A stretch of 64,000 bases of DNA from Acinetobacter sp. WU_MDCI_Axc73 (GCF_025562455.1 NZ_JAHPRO010000005.1:122561-186560), one strand, 5' to 3'. Shown: positions 22,452 to 30,487, counted from the stretch's first letter. Numbers and translations: made by a program. Notes: generated by a model from the sequence alone, not told the origin.

Positions 22452-23319
22452 GAGTCACCCCCTGCACATCGACAAGATTAGATTCATGTTGTTGTTCACG
22501 GTTGCGGTAGTATTCAGCCCAAGCTGCATCACGATCATTGCGAGCATTTGAGTAAGACTGAACAGCCTGCTTTGGCTCAAAGAGACCAACCCAGTTACTA
22601 GTGATTGAGTTTTTAAGAGATTGGTTAGCTTTTTCAGCCCCCCATTTTGATAAATCCTTGATTGCAAGCTCTATTGCTTTTGGGGTTGGTTTTTTATTCA
22701 TGCTAAATCGCATTTCAATGTAACCAATCCATAGATCACGACTAACACCTTCTGGTAACTCAACTGAAGAAGCTTCCTCCAAACTGAATTTTGGTTTTGT
22801 TTTCTTATGTGTAATCTCTTGAGTATTCTCTTGGTATTCTCTTGTATACATTGGCTCATTTTGAGCTAATGGAGATTGGCTCATTTTGATACCATCCATT
22901 GGCTCATTTTGATCCTCTGCATTGGTGCAATTTGAGCTAATCGATTGGCTCATTTTGATACCATCAATAGAATCAATAGCTTGCTGTAAATTATCGCCAA
23001 TAATCGCCAATGTTTCGTAGTCAATAGCGTAAAAATTAACCTGATTTGAGCGCAACTTTTCAAAGCGTTCAACGTGAACTAATTTTTGATCTTTGAGTGA
23101 TTTTACTGTGCGCTTTAGCGTGGGCAGCGACATATATTTGAGCTGTAATAACCAGTCCGAATATGTGTTGTAAACCCACTTTTTCCCATTGCGAACAGTC
23201 CTAGATGTGCCCAACCAATAGTGCAACTGCTGAAGGAAAATTGCTTCATTAAGACCAATAGCCATAGCGAGTGATGGTTGTACTTGCAATGGCGACTCAT
23301 TGATCAGGAGTTTAGACAT
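22444..23319 (-). CDS. Replication initiator O-like protein
   Basis: The ATG at 23319 (AGGAG upstream) gives MSKLLINESPLQVQPSLAMA, the usual start of this family; an ATG at 23355 is also in frame. Residues 20-110 form a winged-helix domain (GLNEAIFLQQLHYWLGTS, SLPTLKRTVKSLKDQKL). The middle carries repeated IKMSQS and QNEPM motifs, encoded by DNA iterons. The C-terminal part (AIELAIKDLSKWGAEKANQSL) resembles the DnaD/O C-terminal segment. As with lambda O, the origin is inside the gene. Confidence 0.75.
   Translation of the reverse strand: MSKLLINESPLQVQPSLAMAIGLNEAIFLQQLHYWLGTSRTVRNGKKWVYNTYSDWLLQLKYMSLPTLKRTVKSLKDQKLVHVERFEKLRSNQVNFYAIDYETLAIIGDNLQQAIDSIDGIKMSQSISSNCTNAEDQNEPMDGIKMSQSPLAQNEPMYTREYQENTQEITHKKTKPKFSLEEASSVELPEGVSRDLWIGYIEMRFSMNKKPTPKAIELAIKDLSKWGAEKANQSLKNSITSNWVGLFEPKQAVQSYSNARNDRDAAWAEYYRNREQQHESNLVDVQGVTHG
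22850..22958 (-). repeat. Origin iterons inside the initiator gene
   Basis: ATTGGCTCATTTTGA occurs at 22850-22864, 22875-22889, 22898-22912 and 22944-22958, with a degenerate copy ATTGGTGCAATTTGA at 22921-22935. Starts are spaced 25, 23, 23 and 23 bp, close to two helical turns. This is the layout of lambda ori within O; the repeats are probably bound by the initiator. Confidence 0.75.
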
Positions 23320-23420
23320 GTCGCACTCCTGATTTTTCTGGACAGTTTTCGCCATGCTTCACCTGTCTAAATAGATGTGCTAATATTTGATAGTTCATTT
23401 GATTTATCTCACTGAACATA

Positions 23421-23449
23421 AAGCCTGATCTTGTACATCAGGCTTTTTC
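23421..23449. terminator. Terminator-like hairpin after the cII-like gene
   Basis: Stem AAGCCTGAT (23421-23429) / ATCAGGCTT (23437-23445), loop CTTGTAC, with T tracts on both strands. It overlaps the 3' end of the CII-like gene, so leftward transcription into the replication genes must pass it. Confidence 0.6.
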
Positions 23450-23812
23450 TTTGTAACCAAGCTCAAAACTCATTCCAAAATCCTCAATGTCATCTTGAAA
23501 AAGATCGTCAATTGTTTGTTTGCTTTCCATCCACGCTTTTGACATCACAAAAAGCGCATTTAGTTTTTCCTCGCTAATCATTCGATATTTCTTGAGGACA
23601 GTCTTAAATCCAAGAATGTCCAACAGCACTAAACAGTTCTCAAGCTCAGTCAAGCCATTGGATTTTCTATCATTTTTCATTCGTGATAATGTGCTTGGAT
23701 CAATCCCCAACTGTTCAGCAACCTGACTTTGATTGCTTGATGCAAGGGCTTGCAAAACTCTAGAAACTTCATTTCTAGCCCTTGCACTCAATTCGGTTGA
23801 TACTTTGCTCAT
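23438..23812 (-). CDS. CII-like transcriptional activator
   Basis: 124 residues. A helix-turn-helix at about 28-50 (NQSQVAEQLGIDPSTLSRMK) and the following GLTELENCLVLLDILGFK match the lambda CII layout. It follows cro and precedes the O-like gene, the cro-cII-O order. By analogy it would activate cI transcription during establishment of lysogeny. CII is 97 residues; the extra C-terminal acidic tail is unusual. Confidence 0.68.
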   Translation of the reverse strand: MSKVSTELSARARNEVSRVLQALASSNQSQVAEQLGIDPSTLSRMKNDRKSNGLTELENCLVLLDILGFKTVLKKYRMISEEKLNALFVMSKAWMESKQTIDDLFQDDIEDFGMSFELGYKEKA

Positions 23813-23822
23813 GGTTTAGTTC

Positions 23823-24008
23823 CTAAGCTGATGCAGCATTTCGTTTTATTGGCTCTTTACCGCTTGCCAGATCTCGGATTTGGTATTCACGGGCCAAAGG
23901 GATTTTTCTTTCTGGCCACTGACTAATAGCGTTATGTGAGATACCTAGTTTCTCTGCCAACTGTGTAACAGTGCAGTCCAGCAGGGTTAAAGCTTCAGAT
24001 TTAGTCAT
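23823..24008 (-). CDS. cro: Cro-like repressor
   Basis: 61 residues; AAGGG precedes the ATG at 24008. VTQLAEKLGISHNAISQWPE is a Cro-type helix-turn-helix, and the protein ends after a short dimerisation strand as in YdaS/Cro proteins. It is divergent from cI across a three-site operator region and is the first gene of the leftward early operon. Confidence 0.8.
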   Translation of the reverse strand: MTKSEALTLLDCTVTQLAEKLGISHNAISQWPERKIPLAREYQIRDLASGKEPIKRNAASA

Positions 24009-24024
24009 CTAAGTTACCCTTAAA

Positions 24025-24087
24025 GTAATTTAACTTACCTAATTAAACTACATAAAACTTACCAAGTCAATTGGTAAGATAACTTAC
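24025..24087. promoter_or_regulatory. OR-like operator region and cro promoter
   Basis: Sites related to GTAAGTTAACTTAC: 24025-24038 (one mismatch), 24074-24087 (one mismatch), and a half site ACTTAC at 24057-24062, spaced 24-25 bp. The cro promoter on the minus strand is TTGACT (24070-24065), 17 bp, TTTAAT (24047-24042), so the middle site lies in its spacer and the others flank it. No clear promoter for cI was found; its ATG lacks a ribosome binding site. Confidence 0.75.
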
Positions 24088-24107
24088 AAATATTTGGTGT
24101 TGTAACG

Positions 24108-24791
24108 ATGGAATCGCTAGGAAGTAGACTTAAGAGTTTAAGAAAGGAAAAGAAGCTCACACAGCAACAATTAGCTGATGCTGTGGGTGTTTCAAAAACC
24201 TCAGTTATTTATTGGGAGAAGGATGAAAATACTCCTAAGCATGAAAGCTTGGTTCTACTTTCTAAGGTATTAACAACATCAACTGAGTGGCTTTTAGATG
24301 GAAAAGGTGATGGGCAGGCATCAAAAAAAATTGACTTGGGTGAAAGCAATGTAACCTCTGTGAATACCCCTCTCATACAAGTGCCATTACTGGATTATGT
24401 TCAGGCGGGTCTATTTCATGAGGTTGGCTATGATGGCTTAAACCCTCTGGGTTCGAGCTGGACAACATATGAGGGCGCAAGGCCTGAGTGCGTGTTTTCT
24501 CTAAAAGTCGAAGGGGAAAGCATGTCACCTACATTCCTACCAGGTGATGAAATAATTGTTGATGGCTCGCTTGAAGCTAAACCCGGATCATTGGTAATTG
24601 CTCAAGAAGTACAACATGGTGTAGCTAGAACAACATTTAAGAAATACCGCGTTATTGGGGTAAATGAGTTTGGTGTTGATGTAATTGAGCTTGTACCACT
24701 AAACCCTGACTTCCCCACACTCAACTCTACGCAGATAGAAATTTCAATAATTGGTGTGGTTGTTCGTCACAACAGAGAAATTAAATATTAA
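24108..24791 (+). CDS. cI: CI-like repressor (XRE + S24 peptidase)
   Basis: 227 residues. An XRE helix-turn-helix is at 18-45 (LTQQQLADAVGVSKTSVIYW). The C-terminal half is a LexA/CI S24 autoprotease: cleavage site QAG near residue 101-103, catalytic Ser in VEGESMSPTF, catalytic Lys in ARTTFKKY. It represses the early promoters and self-cleaves upon RecA activation, linking induction to DNA damage. It is followed by a strong terminator. Confidence 0.9.
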   Translation: MESLGSRLKSLRKEKKLTQQQLADAVGVSKTSVIYWEKDENTPKHESLVLLSKVLTTSTEWLLDGKGDGQASKKIDLGESNVTSVNTPLIQVPLLDYVQAGLFHEVGYDGLNPLGSSWTTYEGARPECVFSLKVEGESMSPTFLPGDEIIVDGSLEAKPGSLVIAQEVQHGVARTTFKKYRVIGVNEFGVDVIELVPLNPDFPTLNSTQIEISIIGVVVRHNREIKY

Positions 24792-24803
24792 TGAAACTGT
24801 GAG

Positions 24804-24831
24804 CCCGACACAATCCTAAGATTGTGTCGGG
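24804..24831 (+). terminator. Terminator of cI
   Basis: Long stem CCCGACACAAT / ATTGTGTCGGG with a 6-nt loop, followed by TTATT. Confidence 0.8.
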
Positions 24832-24961
24832 TTATTAAAGATTCGGGGCCACTAATCCCGGATTGCGGACTAGTAATCCGCTAAAGGTGATGATATGCAA
24901 GTGAACACCCTAGGGGTGAGACAGAGTCTAACGCGCATATCTGAGCTGTTGCCCCTACGGT

Positions 24962-25159
24962 GTGCGCACACTTTCAGGGCAAGCGCCCGGCATGGCGCTT
25001 TATAAATACACACCAATTCATAATATTGGTGGGCGCCCGCCAGTGGAATACAAGGTACATGCCATGTTTTCATTGACGTTGCAAACTAAGAAGGGTTTTA
25101 AGTTAAGTATAAAAATAAACCTTTATGCGCTAACTGCAATCCTAGCTTGGTTTGCATAA
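24962..25159 (+). CDS. Small Ash-family-like ORF between cI and the early operon
   Basis: GTG at 24962; the frame is open from 24932. The protein VRTLSGQAPGMALYKYTP.., then EYKVHAMFSLTLQTKKGFKL and a hydrophobic tail LYALTAILAWF, recalls the Ash family of short phage proteins. Another frame (ATG 24895 to 25005) also looks family-like, so the region may be a frame-shifted or structured element rather than one gene. The DNA has dyads (GTGTGCGCACAC at 24960-24971; CACCAAT/ATTGGTG about 25011-25031). Confidence 0.35.
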   Translation: MRTLSGQAPGMALYKYTPIHNIGGRPPVEYKVHAMFSLTLQTKKGFKLSIKINLYALTAILAWFA

Positions 25160-25163
25160 ATCC

Positions 25164-25214
25164 GAGGGGGTGTTAACGCACCCCCTCACCTATTCAACCC
25201 GCTTTATGCGGGTT
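25164..25214 (+). terminator. Tandem terminators ahead of the rightward early promoter
   Basis: Two hairpins: GAGGGGGTG/CACCCCCTC (25164-25187) and AACCCGC/GCGGGTT followed by TTTC (25196-25214). They insulate the early promoter from upstream transcription. Confidence 0.75.
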
Positions 25215-25283
25215 TTCTATTATCTATTAAAGCATAAAAAAGTAAGGATATTAAAAAATAATGTAATCAAAGTTACTTTTGTG

Positions 25284-25312
25284 TTGACGTTTTTGGTAAG
25301 TTAACTTACTAT
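25284..25312 (+). promoter_or_regulatory. PL-like early promoter with OL operator
   Basis: TTGACG (25284-25289), 17-bp spacer, TACTAT (25307-25312). The spacer and -10 contain the perfect 14-bp palindrome GTAAGTTAACTTAC (25296-25309), the consensus of the operators near cI/cro. CI binding here would block RNA polymerase. It drives the operon 25383-31583. Confidence 0.85.
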
Positions 25313-25330
25313 GATCTCACAGACAACAAA

Positions 25331-25361
25331 AAAGTCCCTGACATTCGACCGACGGGACTTT
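25331..25361 (+). terminator. Leader hairpin of the rightward early transcript
   Basis: AAAGTCCC (25331-25338) / GGGACTTT (25354-25361) with a 15-nt loop and a weak T run lies between the start of transcription (about 25319) and the first gene. It could be an attenuator or an antiterminator target. Confidence 0.45.
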
Positions 25362-25382
25362 TACTCAAAGAGTGAGGTCATT

Positions 25383-25922
25383 ATGACACAGAATTACGAA
25401 ATTAAAAATCGCTGGACTGGTGAGGTCCTTTTCTCTTGTGAAATCCCTGACGGTATGGAATCTGGAATGATTGCACGTCATGCGGTTGAGACTGCTATTG
25501 CTGAGGGCGCGAATCTTCGGGGCGCGGATCTTCGGGGCGCGGATCTTGGGGTCGCGAATCTTCGGGGCGCGGATCTTGGGGTCGCGAATCTTCGGGACGC
25601 GAATCTTGGGGGCGCGAATCTTCGGGGCGCGAATCTTCGGGGCGCGGATCTTCGGGACGCGAATCTTGGGGGCGAGAATCTTGGGGGCGCGAAAAATGCT
25701 CCGCTTATTATCCCAACCTTACGATGGCTTGTTTGCATTAATGGATTTGGTTACATGCTAATCGGCTGTCAAAACCACAAAGTAGAGCAATGGAAAGCTT
25801 TTACAGATCAAGAAATTAGTCGCATGGATAGTGGTGCTTTGAAATTTTGGAATCAATACAAGGTCATGCTTTTGGCTGCTTGTGAAGCGCATGTTCATTC
25901 CGCTGAGGAGATTGAGCAATGA
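25383..25922 (+). CDS. Pentapeptide-repeat protein
   Basis: The ATG at 25383 follows GTGAGG. Residues 1-40 (MTQNYEIKNRWTGEVLFSCE.., MIARHAVETAI) precede 12-13 A(N/D)LxxG pentapeptide units (residues about 41-103), then an unrelated C-terminal domain (WLVCINGFGYMLIGCQNHKV, WNQYKVMLLAACEAH). Proteins with this N- and C-terminal pair are common in phage early operons; the beta-helix may mimic DNA. The repeat DNA (15-bp units, 25506-25694) is nearly identical unit to unit. Confidence 0.78.
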   Translation: MTQNYEIKNRWTGEVLFSCEIPDGMESGMIARHAVETAIAEGANLRGADLRGADLGVANLRGADLGVANLRDANLGGANLRGANLRGADLRDANLGGENLGGAKNAPLIIPTLRWLVCINGFGYMLIGCQNHKVEQWKAFTDQEISRMDSGALKFWNQYKVMLLAACEAHVHSAEEIEQ

Positions 25923-26140
25923 CACAAAACGAATTAATCGATCAATTGATCAAGAATCAAAATGAGAAGCGAGAAAAGCTTGCGTCACCATCTTTCATGA
26001 ATTTGCTTTCAATCGGCTTTGTTGTTCTGTTCTTCGCGTTCTTATCTGCTGTTTTTGTTTATAAAGCTGCTGATGAGATGGACTATCAAGAAGCAAAAGC
26101 TAAGGCTTATCAGGCTCAGTTTGCGGGAGATCAGAAATGA
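25919..26140 (+). CDS. Small single-pass membrane protein
   Basis: 73 residues; ATGA overlap with the previous gene and GAGGAG upstream. One transmembrane helix (LSIGFVVLFFAFLSAVFVY, about 30-48) lies between a charged N-terminus and an Ala/Lys/Gln-rich tail. Function unknown; early membrane proteins of phages may act in exclusion. Confidence 0.6.
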   Translation: MTQNELIDQLIKNQNEKREKLASPSFMNLLSIGFVVLFFAFLSAVFVYKAADEMDYQEAKAKAYQAQFAGDQK

Positions 26141-26931
26141 ATAACTGCAAAATCCGCGTCAACAATGAAGCTGAAAGTCGGGAAGCTCAGGAGTTGTTTT
26201 TTGAGCTGGGGTATCGGTGGAAAGGGTATGGTTTGGAATATATCCGTATTGGTAATTACACCTTTATCACAGCCTATCCAGATGAAATGCTGTTAAGAAT
26301 GGGTTGGGGTGGTGATACAGATGAAGAAATCACCCTCCCTCAACTTCGTGGACCTTTTGTACTGCATCGGAATGATTTGGATGATGCAAATTTTATTTCG
26401 GAAGATGGGGAAGATTATTACTTAAAAACTTTGGATGGTTGGTATGTATGGGACTTGAAATGGGAACGCTCAGAGAATGATATTGATTGGTTTGATAATA
26501 ATGTTAAGCCAATCCAAAAATTCAATAACGACCAAATCAGCGGTGCAGATGCATTACGTGCTTTGGCGGATGGGAAATCAGTATTAATGAAAGATGATGA
26601 ACTTGATACTGGTTGGTTGGAAATATGCACCAAGATCGGAGATTTTTTTGGGAAAATTGAACCATGTATCGCTCACTTCTTAAATGGCGGTGATCATATT
26701 CAGTTTAAGCTCAAACCCCAAACAATCAAAATCGAGTTGGAAATTCCGAAGCCTTTTGTGCCGAAAGAGGGTGATAGGGTATGGTGCATTTCACCCGACC
26801 ATAAGAATGGATATACCTCATATCTGTGTAGTCGGCTTTTTCACACTACTCAATTCGGCGCATGGCGCACAGAAGCAGAAGTAAAAATCGTCGTTGAGCA
26901 GGCCCGTAAAATAAAGGAGCACTCGAAATGA
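26137..26931 (+). CDS. Hypothetical early protein (264 aa)
   Basis: ATGA overlap. The N-terminal part (CKIRVNNEAESREAQELFFE, LGYRWKGYGLEYI) is a fold seen in small phage proteins, the middle has an ISGADALRALADGKSVLMKD segment typical of phage early proteins, and the C-terminus has EGDRVWCISPDH. It looks like a multidomain fusion of these small modules. No function can be assigned. Confidence 0.6.
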   Translation: MNNCKIRVNNEAESREAQELFFELGYRWKGYGLEYIRIGNYTFITAYPDEMLLRMGWGGDTDEEITLPQLRGPFVLHRNDLDDANFISEDGEDYYLKTLDGWYVWDLKWERSENDIDWFDNNVKPIQKFNNDQISGADALRALADGKSVLMKDDELDTGWLEICTKIGDFFGKIEPCIAHFLNGGDHIQFKLKPQTIKIELEIPKPFVPKEGDRVWCISPDHKNGYTSYLCSRLFHTTQFGAWRTEAEVKIVVEQARKIKEHSK

Positions 26932-27329
26932 ACATGATGCTTCGTAAGCCTGAGATTTACGCACCTAGCTTCCCAGATCTTAAGCTTCATGATGAGTTTG
27001 AAGTCAAAGACGATCAGGTTTTTTTCTCACTTGAAGTCGCAGGAACTATAACGCCGATATACGTCGCTGGCTTCATCACTGGTGCAATCAAAACCGATTG
27101 TTTTGAGTATAACAACACTGTCGATCCGCAAAATGCCGTTGATATTGACTACGAATATATAGAAGTGGATTGCAATACGTTGGCCACAGTTGCAGATGTA
27201 AGCGAAGTTTCTGCATTCGCTGGAATGTGCTTCAAGCTCACACCTAAACAGGCTGAAAAGCTGAATGAGTGGCTCAAAGAGTATGCAATTGAGCAGAAGA
27301 TTAATCAGTTAAAAGGATGTGCGGCATGA
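26928..27329 (+). CDS. Hypothetical early protein (133 aa)
   Basis: MNMMLRKPEIYAPSFPDLKL.. with an acidic middle and a helical C-terminus (LTPKQAEKLNEWLKEYAIEQ). ATGA overlaps on both sides indicate tight translational coupling in the recombination operon. No family recognised. Confidence 0.55.
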   Translation: MNMMLRKPEIYAPSFPDLKLHDEFEVKDDQVFFSLEVAGTITPIYVAGFITGAIKTDCFEYNNTVDPQNAVDIDYEYIEVDCNTLATVADVSEVSAFAGMCFKLTPKQAEKLNEWLKEYAIEQKINQLKGCAA

Positions 27330-28384
27330 GCGAATTACAAGTTATTGAACAAAATGCAATTGTTGTTGCATTTCAGAAAGAAAATGGCATTCAAGATTTA
27401 TTTGATCGCATGGCAGAACAAGCGCGTTCAATTGTTCCAGATGTCACAACAAAAAAAGGTCGTGATGCTATTGCTTCTCAGGCTTATAAAGTCAGCAAGT
27501 CAAAAACTGCTGTAGACAATCATGGTAAAGATTTAGTTGCAGGTATTAAGGCTCAGGCTGCTGTAATTGATCGTGATCGTAAAGCATGGCGTGATCAATG
27601 TGATGCATTACGTGATGAGATTCGCAAGCCTTTAGACGATTGGGAGCAAGCGGAAAAAGATCGTGTTGAGAAGCATGAGGCTGTTATTCGCGGTATTCGC
27701 AGTCTACATGATGAAGGTACGGCCAATAAAGAATCTCATGAGATTAAAGGTTATATCTTTGATCTTGAGAAATTTGAAATCGATTCGTCTTTTGAAGAAT
27801 TCGAGCAAGAAGCCAAAATCGAAAAACTAGAAACTCTCGAAAAGCTACGCACTGCCCTAGCTGCTCGTGAAAAATATGAATCAGAACAGGCTGAATTAGA
27901 GCGTTTACGTCAAGCTGAAATCGAACGTCAACAGAAAGAACGTGATGAAGCTATTGCGCGTCAAGCTGCTGAAAATGCGCGTATTGAAGCAGAGCAAAAG
28001 GCACAGGCTGAGCGTGAGCAAGCTGAAAAATTAGCGCGTGAATCTGCGGAACGCGAAGCGCGTTTGAAAGCCGAAAAAGAAGCAGCATTGCTACGTGAAG
28101 AACAACTTAAACAGCAAGCTGTTGAACAAGCAAAACAAGCTGAGACTCAAAAGCAGCAAGCGATTGAAGCGGAACGCTTACGCATTGAAGCCGAACAAGC
28201 TGCAAAGATTAAAGCTGATCAGGAAGCGGAAGCAGCGCGTTTAGCGAATAAAGAACACATGCGCTCAATCAATCGTGAAATTTTGAATAAGTTTTGTGAA
28301 ATCGGACTAGATGAAGGTCAGGCAAAAGCGGTTATTACTGCGATTGCAAACAACCAAGTTCCGCATGTTTCAGTCAAATATTGA
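27326..28384 (+). CDS. DUF1351-like coiled-coil protein of the Bet/exonuclease operon
   Basis: The ATG at 27326 overlaps the previous stop. Residues 1-130 (VAFQKENGIQDLFDRMAEQA, PDVTTKKGRDAIASQAYKVS, KSKTAVDNHGKDLVAGIKAQ) match DUF1351-like phage proteins; residues 160-310 are a very long Glu/Gln/Arg coiled coil; the C-terminus is a small globular segment (NKFCEIGLDEGQAKAVITAI). It lies directly before the recombinase gene; a structural role in recombination is assumed. Confidence 0.7.
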   Translation: MSELQVIEQNAIVVAFQKENGIQDLFDRMAEQARSIVPDVTTKKGRDAIASQAYKVSKSKTAVDNHGKDLVAGIKAQAAVIDRDRKAWRDQCDALRDEIRKPLDDWEQAEKDRVEKHEAVIRGIRSLHDEGTANKESHEIKGYIFDLEKFEIDSSFEEFEQEAKIEKLETLEKLRTALAAREKYESEQAELERLRQAEIERQQKERDEAIARQAAENARIEAEQKAQAEREQAEKLARESAEREARLKAEKEAALLREEQLKQQAVEQAKQAETQKQQAIEAERLRIEAEQAAKIKADQEAEAARLANKEHMRSINREILNKFCEIGLDEGQAKAVITAIANNQVPHVSVKY

Positions 28385-28394
28385 GGATTAGAAG

Positions 28395-29168
28395 ATGAAT
28401 GCACCTGCAAATAACAATATTGTTCTAGCTCAAATGCACAAAGTGGCTGTGGCGTTTGACATGGTTGATGTGGATCCAGAGCAGTTAAAAAAGACATTAA
28501 TTGACACTGTGTTTAAAGGCGCGAATGACGTGCAGCTTGTCAGTCTTTTGATTGTTGCCAATCAGTATAAGTTAAATCCATTTACAAAAGAGATTTATGC
28601 ATTCCCTGCAAAGGGTGGCGGCATCACCCCTGTTGTTGGAATTGATGGTTGGGCGCGAATTATTAACGATAATCCTGTCTGTGATGGTATTCAGTTTGAG
28701 CAAGATGATGAATCATGCACCTGCAAGATTTATCGCAAAGATCGATCACACCCTACTGTTGTGACTGAGTACTTGAGCGAATGCCAAGGCACATCTGAGC
28801 CTTGGAAAAAATACCCGAAACGCATGTTGCGTCACAAAGCTTTGATTCAGTGTGCGCGAGTAGCATTTGGTTTCTCTGGAATTTATGACGAGGACGAGGC
28901 TCGACGTATTGATGATTGCCATACATCAACCGTCAAAACCGTTTCATCGTATATCCCGAATGGTTATGAAGAGTTTGAAAATAAGTATCTTGATGATATG
29001 CGAGGTTTGGCGATTGATGGTGTTGAAGCATTGCAAACAGGCTATGCAGAATTACCACAGGGTGAATGCAAAAAACACTTTTGGACCACACATGGCCCAT
29101 CATTAAAAGAAGCAGCTCAATTGTCAGAACGTAACCAAGGAGAAACATATGAACATTCTCCAGCGTAG
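28395..29168 (+). CDS. bet: Bet/RecT-family single-strand annealing recombinase
   Basis: 257 residues, with the RecT/Bet signature: LLIVANQYKLNPFTKEIYAF, PAKGGGITPVVGIDGWARII, then EPWKKYPKRMLRHKALIQCA-RVAFGFSGIYDEDEA. It anneals complementary single strands during phage recombination. It overlaps the exonuclease gene by 20 bp, the usual two-component arrangement. Confidence 0.92.
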   Translation: MNAPANNNIVLAQMHKVAVAFDMVDVDPEQLKKTLIDTVFKGANDVQLVSLLIVANQYKLNPFTKEIYAFPAKGGGITPVVGIDGWARIINDNPVCDGIQFEQDDESCTCKIYRKDRSHPTVVTEYLSECQGTSEPWKKYPKRMLRHKALIQCARVAFGFSGIYDEDEARRIDDCHTSTVKTVSSYIPNGYEEFENKYLDDMRGLAIDGVEALQTGYAELPQGECKKHFWTTHGPSLKEAAQLSERNQGETYEHSPA

Positions 29169-29874
29169 TGAAGATTGGTTTGCTGATCGTGTGGGCAAAG
29201 TTACAGCTAGCCGTGTTAAAGATTTAAATGCAAAACCAGCCAAAGGAAAGGCTTTAAATGCATTAGGCTTAACAATACTAGCAGAACGCCTGACAGGTAT
29301 TCAAAAAGAAATACCAACCAATTTTTATATGCAATGGGGAATTGATAACGAGCCTCACGCTATTGCAGCCTATGAAAATGAAACAGGTAACTTTGTAGTA
29401 GGAACGGGCTTAATTGATCACCCTTTCGTTGAAATGTTTGGGGCATCACCTGATGGTCTTGTGGATAAAGATGGTCAGGTTGAGGTTAAGTGCCCTGATA
29501 CCACTACTCACTTAAATACCCTGCTCACAAAACAAGTGCCTGATGAATATATCCCACAGATCACAAGTCAGCTGTCATGTACTCGTCGGCAATGGTGTGA
29601 CTTTGTTAGCTATGACCCAAGACTTAAACCTGAGCTTCAAATTATTGTGATTCGTGTATTTGCTAAAGATTTAGATATAACTGGCATGGAATCCGATGTA
29701 CGAGCATTTAATAAAAAGATTAACGAAGCAATTGCGCGAATAAATTCAACTTCAGATGTTGCAGAACTCGGAATTATTTATACGCAGTTTAAAGGTACAG
29801 ATTGTGAGGCTGAGATTGTAAGTGCTTGTGGTAATCGCAAACAAGCAATTCAATCAACGCACGGAAAAGCTTAG
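29149..29874 (+). CDS. YqaJ/lambda-type exonuclease
   Basis: 241 residues. LQRSEDWFADRVGKVTASRV starts the domain; MQWGIDNEPHAIAAYE, GASPDGLV and VEVKCPDT carry the catalytic E, D, E, K of the PD-(D/E)xK fold; QITSQLSCTRRQWCDFVSYD follows. It resects double-strand ends to load the annealing protein encoded upstream. Confidence 0.92.
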   Translation: MNILQRSEDWFADRVGKVTASRVKDLNAKPAKGKALNALGLTILAERLTGIQKEIPTNFYMQWGIDNEPHAIAAYENETGNFVVGTGLIDHPFVEMFGASPDGLVDKDGQVEVKCPDTTTHLNTLLTKQVPDEYIPQITSQLSCTRRQWCDFVSYDPRLKPELQIIVIRVFAKDLDITGMESDVRAFNKKINEAIARINSTSDVAELGIIYTQFKGTDCEAEIVSACGNRKQAIQSTHGKA

Positions 29875-29884
29875 GGGTGGCGTG

Positions 29885-30130
29885 ATGAGACTTTACTTAA
29901 TCCCTTACGCATTACGAACCAGATCTTATTTAATGATCGAGTTTAAAGAATGGTGCTTAAAAAAGAACTACGACATATCCAATGATTCTAATTTTAGCAT
30001 CAAGAAGCCGAATGGTGTTGTTGGGCGTTCATTTAAAAATGATAAATGCAACAGAAACTTTTTATCAATATGTCGAGATTTTTTGATCAATGAAAAGGGT
30101 CACAAAATGATTGGTTGTAATAAGAGATAA
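29885..30130 (+). CDS. Small basic early protein (81 aa)
   Basis: The ATG at 29885 follows GGGGTGG; an earlier in-frame start would lie inside the exonuclease gene. MRLYLIPYALRTRSYLMIEF.. is basic, with FKNDKCNRNFLSICRDFLI. No domain recognised; it lies next to the recombination genes. Confidence 0.5.
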   Translation: MRLYLIPYALRTRSYLMIEFKEWCLKKNYDISNDSNFSIKKPNGVVGRSFKNDKCNRNFLSICRDFLINEKGHKMIGCNKR

Positions 30131-30139
30131 GGTGGCGAG

Positions 30140-30487
30140 ATGGAAATTAATCAATTAAAACCTGCTGAAATTGTGCGTGATGATATGGGCCAATGGATTC
30201 ATCCCGAATATTGCGCATATATAAATGCAATGAGTAGTGAATCAGAACATTTCAACGAAGAAGAATGGACTGAACTTGAGCGACATTTCAATATCGAAAC
30301 AGTTGAAATCTGGATGAAAGCAAGTGCTTCGGAAGATGATTGGGAAGTCATGATGGATACTGCTGATATTACTAAGTGGGATCCAATTGCACCACATGGA
30401 TTTTTCTTAATAGAAATTGGGTTTAGCGAAGACGATGCTTATGCACGTTTTGCTCGTGAAATTCGTGAAGAAAGCGAGGTGGCATGA
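30140..30487 (+). CDS. Hypothetical acidic early protein (115 aa)
   Basis: AAGGTGG precedes the ATG. The protein is strongly acidic (SESEHFNEEEWTELERHFNI; ASASEDDWEVMMDT) and ends in AYARFAREIREESEVA. An acidic DNA mimic is possible but unproven. Confidence 0.5.
   Translation: MEINQLKPAEIVRDDMGQWIHPEYCAYINAMSSESEHFNEEEWTELERHFNIETVEIWMKASASEDDWEVMMDTADITKWDPIAPHGFFLIEIGFSEDDAYARFAREIREESEVA

Noticed and set aside
22850..22958. CRISPR array at the 15-bp repeats in the O-like gene
   Set aside because: Repeats and spacers are too short and lie inside a coding frame; origin iterons fit better.
25478..25738. Arg/Pro-rich minus-strand frame and the plus-strand alternate frame across the pentapeptide repeats
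   Set aside because: Products of repeat DNA read in other frames (RIFGARIFGARI-type); no start signals.
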